Source: Endotrypanum monterogeii (lineage: Eukaryota; Euglenozoa; Kinetoplastea; Trypanosomatida; Trypanosomatidae). Taken from it: 64,000 bases of DNA. Each line of letters starts with the position of its first letter. The first letter of the stretch is position 1. Under the pieces are notes generated by a model that was not told where the DNA came from, did not search any database, and was given only the letters and a program-made list of their open reading frames with translations. Both the position numbers and the translations under genes were made by a program. The stretch lies in NCBI GenBank assembly GCA_000333855.2, contig CM007328.1:245101-309100 (forward strand). Reading direction: 5' to 3'. Of the stretch, positions 1 to 13,640 are shown one piece after another.

Positions 1-334
1 CCCACTCCTTCGCCTTCGTGAAGTGCACAGCGCCGGTCAAGTAGCGTGCTGCGAACTCCGCCTCCGACAGGTCAAAGAACTTCGTGACCCCGAAGCGTGC
101 GTGTGGGTTGTTCGCCTGGTGCATGTACATCAGCTCCACGTTACGCTCGAAGTTCATCAGCCGCTGTCGCTCCTCCTCCAGCGTCTCGTACACGCGTTCG
201 TACCTAGCCTTGAAATCCTTGAAGAGCTTATTCGTCGACATCCTCACGTGCACTGCACGCGCGGGTGTGCAGGCAGACGCCAGCAGCACGCACACGACTG
301 CAGTGACGCAGAGAAAAGCCCTCAGCATCGCCAT
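1..334 (-). CDS. CPB: Cathepsin L-like cysteine protease CPB, second array copy, cut by the window edge
   Basis: This is the 5' part of a second CPB gene. Positions 1-717 match 3249-3965 with one visible mismatch (near 659), so the start codon at 334 corresponds to 3582 in the complete copy. About 111 residues are present: signal peptide, then the inhibitory propeptide up to the Trp-Ala-Ser stretch before mature protease. The catalytic domain lies beyond the left edge. The reading frame is open throughout the visible part and identical in sequence to the neighbouring copy. It lies downstream of that copy in the direction of transcription, in a head-to-tail array. Whether the hidden part keeps the same C-terminal extension cannot be told from here. 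Confidence 0.9.
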   Translation of the reverse strand, partial: MAMLRAFLCVTAVVCVLLASACTPARAVHVRMSTNKLFKDFKARYERVYETLEEERQRLMNFERNVELMYMHQANNPHARFGVTKFFDLSEAEFAARYLTGAVHFTKAKEW

Positions 335-1043
335 CGCGGAGGACGACGAGTGCAGCAAACAAGAGAAAAAGGGGGAAGGAAGAGGAGCAGGACCTGCAGA
401 CGCAGCGGTCACAATTACAACGCCAAGACGGTGAGGATGCAATGGAGAGGAGAGGTGGTGGTGGTGAAAATATGTCGCAAACGGAGTCGTGAGCCCAATT
501 TATCACTGTCGAGAGTCGGGGGAGGGGAAGGGAATAGAGAGGTGGTGCAAGAGAAACGGGAGTGTGGAGGAAGGGAGGGAGGGAGGGAGGGGAGGGGAGA
601 CGCATCATCACGAGAAACCCCAGCGCGCAGCACCCTATACAGCAGGGTTGCGTCAATACATCACGTGTACATGGGAGAATCAGAGCCTTCCATCACAGTG
701 CGTCACACAATCCATGTAAGTGGTCTGCGCTATCATCTCTAGGGAAAGAGGGCGGCCGAAGATCGTAAATCCGCTCACTGGCGTATGCGAAGGAGATTTT
801 GTTTCTTCTCGCACCGCCCATGACGTGTTCTACTTGACCTCCACGCCCCGCGGCATTTACCACTGTACAGCGAGCACACCCTCATGAAGAGAGGCACAGA
901 CATACACACCATGGTTTCCTTTTTTTTTCATCGCTACACATACATACATGTATATATATATATATATACATGTGTGTGTCCATATATAATTATTTTTTCG
1001 TTTAACGTTTGCAAAAATCAATGGTTGCGGTAGTTGAGAGAAG

Positions 1044-1079
<36 letters not shown>

Positions 1080-2274
1080 TGCGGCGTATGTATGTTCTCC
1101 TGTTTAATTTGTTTTTCAGCTTTACTTCGGTTTTAAAGAAATGGTGTGTGTACGTGTACGTGTACGTGTGTGTGTGTTTAATACTTCTTCCATTGGTCTT
1201 TTATGTAGGTCTTGATGTGTGCAATCGAGAAAAAAAAGAGGGAACACACGCACACGCAAAACACAAACACCCAAATACGGAAAAGGTACTCGTTGTGCTC
1301 AAATACGAAAAAAAGATTTGTTGCCAAGACAGTACTAGAGAAAATCGATTCGCAGTAGGTTAAAAGCACAGGACACGCTTCGCAGTATACACCTTCGCAT
1401 CCAGCGGCACGCGGCTCTGATAAAGAAGGTGTGTGTGTGCATTGGAAGAGGAGCAGCAAACATTTGGAAACTCCGGTGCATTAACGTGCCTTTACATTGT
1501 GTCAGAAGAAAAGGTTCCCACGCCAGCACTGTGCAAGCAGCAAAAAAAGTTGACGTAAACGCAATGAAAACCTGAACAATCGAAAAGAAAAACAGGAAAG
1601 AATAAAAGAGACAAAGACATAAAAACAGAAAGAGGTCATTTTTTAGACATTCACTACACACTCCACTGCCCTCCCTCGCCTCCTCCTCCTCCTCCTCCTC
1701 GCCCATTCATCGGAAGGAGCGGAGAGCAGCAGAAGACGAGGGAGATGAAGATACGGTGGGTGCTACGAAAGGGGAGGGGGGAATAGCCTTGAGCAACACA
1801 AAAAACGATACAAATGAGATTTAAATATTTTGAAAAACAAACGGCGGTGTGAAAACCCTTGTCTCTCTCATCTTTGGTGAGTGCGTCTGCCTCCACCTGT
1901 ACCCGATGGACAGGTGTTCACCCGCACCCGTGGAAGAAGTGAAGGGATAAATTATCCGGGAAGAGAAATGGACGAAGCACAGGAAAACGGTTTTCGGCAC
2001 GGCGAACGCCCAGTGTTGAGACCGCCCCCCCCTCACCACGCCCTTGGATTTCAGCTCCCCTCCCCTTCCTCTTTCGTCGAGATGCGCCCCGTTCCCCTCC
2101 ACCCCTCCCTCCCCGGGGGGGGGGCCACATCGCCCGTTTACCGTAGCACCACAGGCAAAGTCACATCAAACGGACTCCCCTCACGCACACCACACACACC
2201 ACACACACCACACACACAGCAAGAGAGAAAGAAAGGCAAAGAGGCACATTCACACTCGCATACGGATCCCCACG
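335..2274. other. CPB intergenic region
   Basis: Spacer between the two CPB copies, 1.9 kb. It contains the duplicated leader (335-717), (TA)n tracts at about 951-970 and 1046-1079, (GT)n near 1144-1178, GAG/CTC-rich runs near 1680-1700, poly-G near 2115-2124 and a CACACCA-type repeat near 2188-2220. Open frames here are short and low in complexity; I see no credible gene. Confidence 0.7.
506..612 (-). promoter_or_regulatory. Probable trans-splice signal of CPB copy 1
   Basis: Read on the minus strand, this is a long CT-only stretch (plus-strand GGGA repeats near 566-598) followed by further pyrimidines, with an AG near 506-507 about 170 nt before the start codon at 334. It is duplicated at 3754-3860 in front of the other CPB copy. 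The exact acceptor is inferred. Confidence 0.45.
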
Positions 2275-4621
<2,347 letters not shown>

Positions 4622-6445
4622 TCAGACAGCCATGGCATCCTGGTGAATTTTCTTTACCTTGGCCACCAGTGCGGCACACCAACGCGTATGACGATCCAGA
4701 AGCAGTGCGTCATCCGGTGTTTGTTCTGGCTCCTCCGACGTGGGTGACTTGAGCTCACAGACTGATCCATTAAGCTCGGTGCTAGGATCCACTTCTACCC
4801 GCTCCCTCTGCAGCTGCTGCCACTCGCGGTGCCGTCGCTCCTGACGTTTCCGCAAGTCTGCCCACACCTTTGGTATCCTCTCCTCGATATATCGCCGGAG
4901 CACAGGGTCGGTGCACGGAAAACATAATGCGAGAGCAACAGAGAGCACACCCTGCGCAACCGCCTCGGGGTGGTAGCCGCCTTCCAATGCAGCGACTAGC
5001 CCCACAGTCCGTCCCTCATGCAAGCACCACCCTTTTAGTCGCGACAAGACGGAGGCAAACCCACTCTCCACGGCCATCTTGCCCAACGGATCGCCATAGG
5101 CAGCATCGAACCCCAATGACACCAAAATCAAGTCGGGTTGAAACTGAGCCAGACGTGGCAAAAAAATACCCTCCAGAACTGAGCTCATCAGGTGGTCAGA
5201 GATGACCTCCTCACACCGCGTCGGCTGATGAGCGTTGGTGTGCACAGCCACATTGCAGATGCAGCCTTTGGAAGCGGCGTGTCTACTCCCGCCAACGTAT
5301 GCGGTGTCTCCACGCCGGTCAAACGGATAAAACCCCTGTTTGTCGTAGCGGTGTAGTGACAAATAAATTAATGAGGTAGGGTCACACGCACTCTCAACAA
5401 AAGACGCGGTTCCCTCGCCGAAGTGGACGTCCAGATCGAGAATCGCAATGCGGGGAGGGCTATGGGGAAACAATGAGGCGTAGTGAGTGCGCAGTTGCTG
5501 AGCCGCAATGGCCACGTTGTTGACCAGACAAAACCCGCTCGGCTGTGACGCTGCGCAGTGATGCCCAGGTGGCCGAACGAGACAGAAGGAGACAAGGGGA
5601 AGCTCACACCCCGCACTGGAGGACTCCGTGAGAGAGCGAGAAGCTGCCACAGCGCGAAGCGCGGTGGCGCTAGCATCAATTACAGCACCAGCCGAGAGCC
5701 GAGCAGCCACGCTGCTCAGCTGGTCGATGCAGTAAACGTCGCTTTTCAGATTCTCTAGCGCCACCCCGCTCTTCATGAAATCTTTGTACACTTGCGGGTC
5801 TTGGAATGAGCAAACCTCCTCATAGGTGGCGAGTCGTGCAGGTATCCACTGTGAGCGGTTGGCGGCGCTGATCGATGGCACTGCTCGGCTCATATCCTGC
5901 TCCAAACTTCCATCCAGATGCATCGTAAAGGGTACCAGTAGCTCGGTGGGCAGAAAGTCGCATGCGCACTCACAGTCCTGGAGAGCTTTGATCGCACGCT
6001 GCAGACGATGTGGTGTCTCAGGGGAGCGGTTGATTTCAGAACGATGTAGCAAGACACGGGGATCGAAACACCACCCCACTGTGGTGTCGGGGTGCTGCGG
6101 CGTTGCCCCGTTCGTCAGCGAACTCAAAACAGCTCCTTTCGTGTCTCGAGGCGACAGGTTCCCGCCACCAGCATCGATAGAAGTACCTCCTGTGATATAG
6201 TATACACCCTTGTTTATAAGCTTTCCCATGAGCACAAGCTCTTGATCATCGACAAGGCATAGGTCGGCGCAAGGGGGGCCTGTAGAATAGGGCGCCCGCA
6301 GGCCCACTCGTTCAGCAACAGTCTCCAACGGCTCTTCCAGATTGCCTTTTCTAATATGCGCTTCGGTTTCTAGCTGAGGAGGCTGAAAGCGCCGCACTGT
6401 AACGATGCCATTCAGTTCAAGACGCGCAAAACATCTCGGCGGCAT
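4622..6445 (-). CDS. HDAC: Class II-type histone deacetylase (trypanosomatid HDAC2/DAC4-like)
   Basis: Zinc-dependent protein lysine deacetylase, 607 residues. The fold begins near residue 126 with the typical opening (CFDPRVLLH, then SPETPHRL at 141-148). Active-site elements are in order: RPPGHH at 291-296, GFCLVNN at 304-310, the Asp-Leu-Asp-Val-His segment at 337-341 with presumed zinc ligands Asp339 and His341, third ligand Asp447 in GFDAAYGD, and catalytic Tyr491 in LEGGY. The residue after the ligand histidine is Phe342 where most homologues have a second histidine, and the following motif reads GEGT. All residues expected for zinc binding and catalysis are present, so it should be active. 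The first 125 and last 80 residues are outside the core. It is the first gene of the leftward array, next to the strand-switch region. Assignment to the DAC4 paralogue rests on remembered gene order with T. brucei chromosome 5. Confidence 0.9.
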   Translation of the reverse strand: MPPRCFARLELNGIVTVRRFQPPQLETEAHIRKGNLEEPLETVAERVGLRAPYSTGPPCADLCLVDDQELVLMGKLINKGVYYITGGTSIDAGGGNLSPRDTKGAVLSSLTNGATPQHPDTTVGWCFDPRVLLHRSEINRSPETPHRLQRAIKALQDCECACDFLPTELLVPFTMHLDGSLEQDMSRAVPSISAANRSQWIPARLATYEEVCSFQDPQVYKDFMKSGVALENLKSDVYCIDQLSSVAARLSAGAVIDASATALRAVAASRSLTESSSAGCELPLVSFCLVRPPGHHCAASQPSGFCLVNNVAIAAQQLRTHYASLFPHSPPRIAILDLDVHFGEGTASFVESACDPTSLIYLSLHRYDKQGFYPFDRRGDTAYVGGSRHAASKGCICNVAVHTNAHQPTRCEEVISDHLMSSVLEGIFLPRLAQFQPDLILVSLGFDAAYGDPLGKMAVESGFASVLSRLKGWCLHEGRTVGLVAALEGGYHPEAVAQGVLSVALALCFPCTDPVLRRYIEERIPKVWADLRKRQERRHREWQQLQRERVEVDPSTELNGSVCELKSPTSEEPEQTPDDALLLDRHTRWCAALVAKVKKIHQDAMAV

Positions 6446-8051
6446 CGGTGATGGATCTTGATAACCTACGAGCGTAAAAAAGCGTTACAAGAAAAGCAAT
6501 GGATGATGGCAATAAGAAAGCACACCGTTAATAGCACGGTGTCAAGACTTCGTTGCAACGCACGGAAAGCATGCGCCACAGGCGCCATTGGTCAATCATA
6601 GGTGAGAACCTTACTTGGGGGAGAGTTCTACTGAACAAAAAAAAACTGACGAAACTCAACACCATTTTTTTTTTTTTGAGGCACAAATTGCGCAACGTAC
6701 TTGGACCGAAGGTTTCCACGTTGAGAAAACGATGCCGGCATGCACACGAAAGAAAAAAAAATTGATACATCCAGGGTACAGACCGGAGTTCATATGTGAT
6801 ACCTTGGAGGAAAGATGAAAACTTTCCTCATTATTTTTTTTTCAAGGTTCTGTGCGCAGTCAGTCCAGCGGCCCCACAATCATAGCCCTTTAAATATATA
6901 TATATATATATATATATACAGCCTGCCCAACCGCTCGCTCAAATCTTTCTTTGACGTCACACAATAATCAATCCAACATTCGATTGCAATAAGTGCAGAT
7001 GCCTTTGACGTTGTCGTAAATCTTCTGCATGCGCTAGAGACAGCAACAGATATACAAAAAATATACACACCTTTGCACCTTAGTTGAAGAGCCCATGTAT
7101 TTTTTTTTTCACCTCGGGACAGACGGAGAACGCGCTCAAGAGGAGAAATTCTCATCAATGCTAGTATGCAATGAGCTCGTCCACCTGCTTTCTTTATCCC
7201 CTGCACGATAGGAAGCATGGCACCACGCTTCTGAGCTCACCAAACCGCTGAGCTGAACCATGCAGTGGCTCAGAACGCTTTCAAGGCGACACCGTTTCTC
7301 TGAACGCCCCCTAATTTCTTTTCATTATGAGTCCCTCAGACTATCCTAGTTTAACTGAGAACTTGAGAATGAGTGAAAGCGTTGCGTGGACTGCTAGTCC
7401 ATGATGACCAGGAAAACCAACCCCCTGTCTACCGAGACCGATGAGTTATACAGCTCAGTCCCACTTGCGGATCCTATCAGGCTAACCCTGGCTGCAATAC
7501 TTCACAACAGCTGCTCGCCCTATCGCTAGTGGTGGTGGTCGACGTCTCGGCTGCCAGCTGAACAGGTGGTAATATTACCCATTTGACCTTTGAGTTCAAC
7601 ATCCACGAACGCCCCTGAAGCCTGTAAAAGGAAAAACATCCCTCTAACGTAAACTGAGTTGCCCCTTTGAAAAGACTACACTACGGTCATGTAACGACTC
7701 CCCTGAGATCTGGGAGTGACACTGCAGTCCCCTACTCTGAGACAAACCCCAGAGCAGAGGCAAAACACATCCTTCACTATCTCCGACGCACCCCCATACA
7801 GGTGCCCTTATACGTGACAGCGAAGCTCTGAAGGCTTCTCTCTACCCAAATCCCTTCCTCGTAGCGTGTGGTAAGTGACCACCCCAAGTTTTTCGTGGAC
7901 ACAGACCTCAGAGAAATTCGCGCTCACACATTGGGCTCCAAACCGCCAAATCACCTCTGCCTTTGAGGAACAAATTACAGTGCCCGTGCCTGCCTCGTAG
8001 CTTTGCCTCCCTTTCTTCCTCTGAACGTATTCCCTCGGGAAAACGTCACTC

Positions 8052-8463
8052 TGGATTCGCTACGGTGCCTCACAGGGCCCATAAAAAGTGATAAAAAAAA
8101 ACACACGCGCATCCACGATGTGGTGTCACACAGCAGCAGCACCCGCAGCAGCACGCTGCCACCACGGTGACTCAGTCCTCTGAGAACACAGCCCCTTCCT
8201 CAAACCCAACACGTCTCCTCCGCGCGCCGCTCCTCCAGCACCGCTGCTTCAGCATGCCGGTTGTCACCTCCTGCATCGCCCGCGGTGCCCGAGACCCCCA
8301 ACGCAGTGGTCAGCGATGGTCGGGCGGGCTGCGGGCCGCCCGGGCACAGCACCATCCACGACAGGATCGTCGCCACAAGCAGTTATACGCTCTCGTGCCT
8401 GCCCCCGACAATGCCGATGTTTAACACAGCCACCGTCAGCGACTCGTGGGTACTGGCAGGGAA
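8052..8463 (+). repeat. Dispersed ~450-bp element, copy A (SIDER-like retroposon)
   Basis: Nearly identical, in the opposite orientation, to 17464-17912 and 30657-31108. The shared core runs from a TCGCTACGGTGCCTCACAGG end to TACTGGCAGGGA. Both ends of this copy diverge from the other two: about 30 bp at its 5' side and the last ~15 bp at its 3' side are different, so it is slightly truncated. Short frames inside it are not evidence of a gene because they recur only with the repeat. Size, non-coding nature and dispersal fit the Leishmania SIDER class; I cannot verify the SIDER signature from memory. Confidence 0.8.
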
Positions 8464-10039
8464 GCACTCGGGTATGACTTGTCTTGGCTGCCAATGAAAA
8501 GGGGATCGGATAGTGGCATGTGAACTCGACGATGAAGCATTTTTCATAAATGAGGCCTTTAGTTCAGGTTTCACTTCAAAATTCATCGAAAACATCAAAG
8601 TGCTGCAGACCACGGTGGCCCAGTGAAAAGGAGCATGAAAGACAATGAAAGCACCTGATTATTGCCCTCAAAACTTTGGTACCGCTGTAGAGGACCAATG
8701 TTTACCAGTTAATGACCACGAACTGCAAGCCCCTTGACATTGTTCAACGCAGCCTTCAAAGAAGGTGGCATTTTCGTAATAGCAGAGAAAATAAATCCCA
8801 GACCCTTTTTCAAATTTTCTCCACCATGGTCAGATTTTATTGAGAAAATACTACACAAACAAGCAACACAGCTCCATAAAGAGAAAAGGAAGAGGATAGT
8901 CTTTTCAAACGACGCCTCTGTCTGATGTTTCCACGCCCTATCGCTTCCGAGGGACAGAAGCAATCACTTCTTGCCGTCAACACTTTTTCGAGAAAAAAAA
9001 TCTCACGAGAACGAACCAATATGCAAGAAACCAAAGATTTTATGAACATTGACTCCTCAGAGAGCAGTCACTGGGGCCTGATTGAAATGTAACGCTGAAA
9101 TACTATTTGGAGAAACTAAAAGGATCGGCAAGCTGTCCGAAGAAAAATAAACGACGAGGATACGAATACCTGAAATTGCAACACAATCGAATAGGTGCGT
9201 ACGCCGTCAGCTCTAAAAGACTTCTTTCCATAGGTACAGCAAACGAGTGCTACCATGTTGTATGAAGTTTAGTGATTCTACCAGAGGCCTTGGTATGAAA
9301 ACGCTTTTTTCGCTCGCTACACGCATGCAGGAAGCGGACACGAAACTTGTCAACAGGGTAAAGAGTCTACAAGGTGGGGAAAATGTTGGTCATTGTCAAC
9401 GTGATCAACGAGCAGAATATTGAAGGCATCCCTTATTGACAATCCAATGTACGACTTGGGCGAGAAACAAACGCTAACAAAACTATGACATCAACTCTTA
9501 TCGCTCCTACCGGAAATTTCCATGGTGCTGAGATGAGAAATTGACTTCCAAGTTCATGTAAAGGAGAATCTTATTGGTATAGCTTCTCCGCTGCGCGTCT
9601 TTTACAGTTAGAGTCGGTATCTTGGGACAGAGAAAAGCAACCACTGTGTGCAATCAAAATCTCCAATACGCACAGATGGGCTTCTGCCATGATTATTCCT
9701 CTTCAGCACGGCACTTTGAGACTAAATGGTGTTTGGTGACTTTGCTTCGAGATCACCCCCTTTGAAGACTCATAATGAGTTACATACTTTTCTAGTATTC
9801 GTGATAACAGCTTTTGCGCTCACGTAATATATTCTTGCTAAATTTGCGCTCAGTTGCCAATTCTGCCTCACCCCATTGTATGCCGAAGCCACCGAAAACA
9901 CAGAGAACTAGCCTGTGGCCTGCGCCAGCTGCTGAAGGAGCACTAATGAGAGCAGTGCAGGTAGGCGTCTCTAGTCCTGGTTTCCTTCTTAACAGCTCTC
10001 GGCTAATTTGGCCATTTCCTGAAGTATTCCTGACCCCCG

Positions 10040-10650
10040 ATGGCGGCAACACACTTCGACACTTTGCACATGACCGCCGCCCTGGCCCCCCCGGGAAAAA
10101 AACGGGGCCCGGGGACGACGACACCCCCCCCAGAGGCGCCAACGCCCGGAAACCCAGCCACAGACCCAGGAAAACGCACCGACAGTGACAAAAACCCCCT
10201 CCGCAGAGCGGCAAGGCCACAGACGACAACAACGCCCCGCCCCCCCCCCCGCCAAGAAAACACAAACCCACCACCAGACGAAACGCCAAATACGGGCACT
10301 AGTGTCCTGCGGGAAACAAAAATTAGGCGCCTTCCCCCTTGTGGTGGTCGCAGGGGGGGGGTGCCGGCCGCCACGCTGGCGACCACCCATCCCCACATCT
10401 GCAAGTAGAAAACCAGCATGCCCACCCCCCGCGCGGCACCCGCCCCCGAGGCCCGAAACCCATTTGCCCGCACGCGGAAAAGACGACCCCGGCGCCGAAA
10501 ACCAGGACCACCAGCCCACAGAAAACAACCCACCACCGCCAACGAGCAACAGACAAACCCGCTTTTCCAACCTTCTAAAGACACAAAACACCGAAACATA
10601 CACCCTAGAAAGTGGGAACGGAGCCTCAAGATAAAAAAGGCCCACCGCTT
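10040..10650 (-). promoter_or_regulatory. GT-rich block facing the leftward array
   Basis: The plus strand is dominated by C and A with runs of up to about 13 C near 10234-10250, so the minus strand is GT-rich. Long stop-free minus frames (for example 9989-10960) are a by-product of this composition: they are Gly/Trp/Val/Arg-rich and match no family. In T. brucei, GT-rich sequence at divergent strand-switch regions has been reported to drive RNA polymerase II initiation. Placement and polarity fit that role for the CPB-side array; function is inferred. Confidence 0.4.
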
Positions 10651-10718
10651 TCAGCAACAAACGACAAACAAAAAAGAGCGGAGTCCATGATGACGACAAG
10701 CGTGGCGCGGTGTGCACT

Positions 10719-10784
10719 AGAGCATACAACTCCTTATGGCGACGACCCTGTCGTGGAAGGTGCTGTGCCCAGGCGGCCCGCAGC
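10719..10784 (-). repeat. Diverged fragment of the dispersed element (copy D)
   Basis: About 65 bp matching the centre of copies B and C with roughly seven mismatches, sharing CCTGTCGTGGA, GGTGCTGTGCCC and GGCGGCCCGCAG. Orientation is the same as B and C and opposite to A. Flanking sequence on both sides no longer aligns by eye, so this looks like an old relic. Confidence 0.65.
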
Positions 10785-12439
10785 TGCAGATGCGTTTGCG
10801 CCGCCCGCGCGATGGGAAAACCGCTGCGCGCCGGGCGCCCGCCGGCGATCCCCCGGGCCCGCCCCGCCCAACCCGGACCGGCGACCCCACGGAAGACACG
10901 CTGCCACGCAACGAGTCTTCTCATCCCGACCAGCGCCTTAACAAACAGGCGCCAGAACACCTATTTGAGAAAATATTTTGAGTCAATTTAGTCCAAGCTC
11001 TGAAAGGTGTTAGGGTTCCCGTCATAAAATGTACGCTGGGGGGGGGGGGTTGCAAACAGAAAGATCTCCAACCCCCACATGATCGATAAATTTGCTGCCG
11101 AATGGTTGGACACTAGAAAAATAATGAGTGCAATAATCCCTGAAATGAACCTCAAACATTATAGTTGTTTTGATAAATATTGTCGCCAGCCAGGACGTTG
11201 GTTTCCATGGGGCTCTGCAAAAGACGAAAAAGTCTCAATATATTCCTCAACAACGCTTGAACAAATTTATCGAATTGTTACGCTACCTTACTTCGATTCA
11301 TTTTCGGTATTGCCCCGAAGAAACGAGGACAGACAGAAAAAAAAAGTAAACAGTAGGCGAAGCGCCGTGGCGAATTAGTGATAAGAAAGTAATTATTTTC
11401 AAAGGTCATTCTACAGTTCTAAAATCCACATGACCCGTCCCCGCGATACATATTTCATAATATTGCTGGAACTGTGATGAAAAAAAAATTTCTTTTTTTT
11501 TACTTCTAGAGCCCTCCCTGGAAGAGATGTTAGCAGGCGGTTTCATTTAAGGAGGGGGAAAAGTGTGGTTTGATTTCCCCCATGGAGCGGCACTATGGAA
11601 ACATAAAATCGTGTTTGCCACAGAATATTTGGAACTTTGTTCCAATGAAAACCATCCCGCTAACTGCATTCAAAATGTCAAATTCGACGAACCCGTTTGT
11701 CGGAAAAATGACGAGAGGGGGTCCGTAGTAGCAATTCACCCCTGGCCCGAGGAGGCTAGCGTCCCCCTTTGCTGTGAACGATGAGAATTTTTTTTTTTGT
11801 CTGAGTTCAAGAACCGTGATCAGTAGCATCCCGGCGGTCCGGGGACGGCTTTTTCGCAGAACTTTCGGTGACCACGTCGGGTTTCCAACGGCAGAAACCG
11901 TCCTCTGATCACATTTGTGAAAATACAAAGTGCGCCTTGGCGGAACCACTCTGAGGATCGTGAAAAACACACCTCAAATATGTGAATACTAAAAATTCCT
12001 ACAATTTTGTATGGTTACTTTGCTGAAAACTTGTTCCACAGCGGTTCGGTACGCAGTTATGAGAAAAGAAGAAAACTGATCTCGAATTATCTATCCGTGA
12101 TCCGGTTTCTTTGCTTGAAACTATTATTAACGCAAAGATTCGAATCTATTATTCCCAGTGAAACTGTGGGCTCGGTTCTTATGCACAAAAACGCGCATGG
12201 TTAACCCACAGGTTGTGGAGGGGAGCGGGTCTGGGAGTTTCACAAAGCGTTGGTCGCTTGCTGCCAGCTGTTTCCGTTTACGGCGTTTTTTTAAAATTTC
12301 CTAATCGACACTCGCACGTTTTCTTGTGTGAGTGGATTATCCTTTCTTCGCCCCTATCTCACCAGAAAGTCCCTTAGATCCAAAACACCTTTTTCGGAAT
12401 CAGGCACGGGAGGGCGACCAGCAGGAAGTTTTTAAAAAG

Positions 12440-13640
12440 GCTCAGTTTGCGGGAATCGATTGTAGCTTCGATGGTGTTGTTGTGGTTGGGGTCGTCCGCC
12501 GTCGCGTTCCGTGGGGTCGATGGTTTTTTGGACTGGTGGTGCTGTGGGGCGTTGCGTGTTTGTCTTGAAGGCGCTGTTTTGCGCTTTTGGTAACTGGCGG
12601 GGGGGTGGGTGCCCACCGATGGGGCATGGAAAGGGTTTTTTCTTTCCGATCTCAAGATGAAAAAAGTTCACGCCAAAGACTCCCTGTACGCACGCCACCC
12701 CCTGCGAACCGGATCCTATTCTCCAAATTGAACGAAAGACCCGCAGGCGAGGCTGGGATTTCCAAAATAAACACTCTAACTGTTAAAGGGCAAAGGGGGT
12801 ATAGTCCAAGAATGAAGAAAGCACCGGCTCGACGAGTTCTGCTGGGTAAGTTCTTTTGGTTTTTTTAAAGTCCGGTAGAAAATCCCAAAGCCACAATGTA
12901 ACGCGCTTTGCCCCTTTAGGGCTAATGGCATTTTGCAAAGTACGCAAAATTGCTTGTGACGTATTGTGCCCCAAAAGTCAAGCAGCAATATAATACAAGC
13001 ATGGGCCGTGCTGTTCTCGAAATTGTTGGTTGGTGCCAACGATTCTTGTTTCCCCATCAAAAATCTACATTACTGGGTCCGGTGCGCCGTGTTTTTGTGC
13101 TTTGGCCATCCGGGGGGGGGGGGCGTTTTGGGTATCTTCGCTCGGGGCCTCTGGTGCTGTAAAGTTTCTATTGCCATGACCCAGTCGGATCCGCCAAAGG
13201 CACGTAACCCCAATACCCAAAGTCGCTGTTTTCTTCTCGAGAAAGAAACATGCAGGTTTTTCTGATTTTGGGGGCTGCGCTTTTTATCTACAAATTGGGG
13301 TGGTTTGGCGCGCTGCTGTTCTACAAGTTGTTGGGCCCCCGGAAACCTGGCGCCCCTGGATTGCCGGCGGGGGGTTGGTCTTGTGGGCTTTGGTTTCGCC
13401 GTTTCTTTTCTCGGGCGGGGTGTGTTTGCGGGGCGCCGGTGGTGGCGCCTCTGTGGTCTTGTGGGGGGTGGGTATCAAGCGATTGCTGTGGTTTCACTTC
13501 GCGGATGGGTTTGCGGAGGGCAGGCTTGCTGTGGCTGGGTTTCTGCTGTGGATGCTCTGCGCTGTGTTGTTTTTGGTGGGGGTGGGGGTTTCTTCCCATA
13601 ATGTTCCCTAAGGACACCAAGGAACTTTGGAGTCCAGGAG
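12440..13640 (+). promoter_or_regulatory. GT-rich blocks facing the rightward array
   Basis: Plus-strand sequence is strongly enriched in G and T in sub-blocks near 12465-12610, 13080-13165 and 13255-13600, including a run of about ten G near 13112. This is the mirror image of 10040-10650: GT-rich on the strand that the neighbouring rightward array uses. Frames such as 13250-13681 are Gly/Trp/Cys-rich composition artefacts. A role in transcription initiation is inferred from position and from the T. brucei precedent. Confidence 0.4.

Larger units (their letters stand above)
1..717 (-). repeat. CPB array repeat, copy 1 (5' gene half plus leader region)
   Basis: Matches 3249-3965 at an offset of 3,248 bp with one mismatch. 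Similarity stops sharply after 717, where this copy continues into the 3' flank of the complete CPB gene, while copy 2 continues toward the histone deacetylase gene. The conserved block therefore covers the coding start, 5' UTR and the pyrimidine tract needed for trans-splicing. Confidence 0.92.

Noticed and set aside
7390..7500. Possible C/D snoRNA (ATGATGA near 7400)
   Set aside because: No matching D box at proper spacing and no terminal stem could be found by eye.
9989..10960. Minus-strand open frame of 323 codons in the strand-switch region
   Set aside because: Its protein is Gly/Trp/Arg-rich with no family pattern, lies in a GT-rich block where stops are rare in every minus frame, and part of it is the dispersed-element relic.
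10040..13640. Resemblance of G/T-rich blocks to kinetoplast maxicircle pre-edited genes
   Set aside because: The blocks are far too GC-rich and lie between nuclear genes; maxicircle DNA is very AT-rich outside G-runs.
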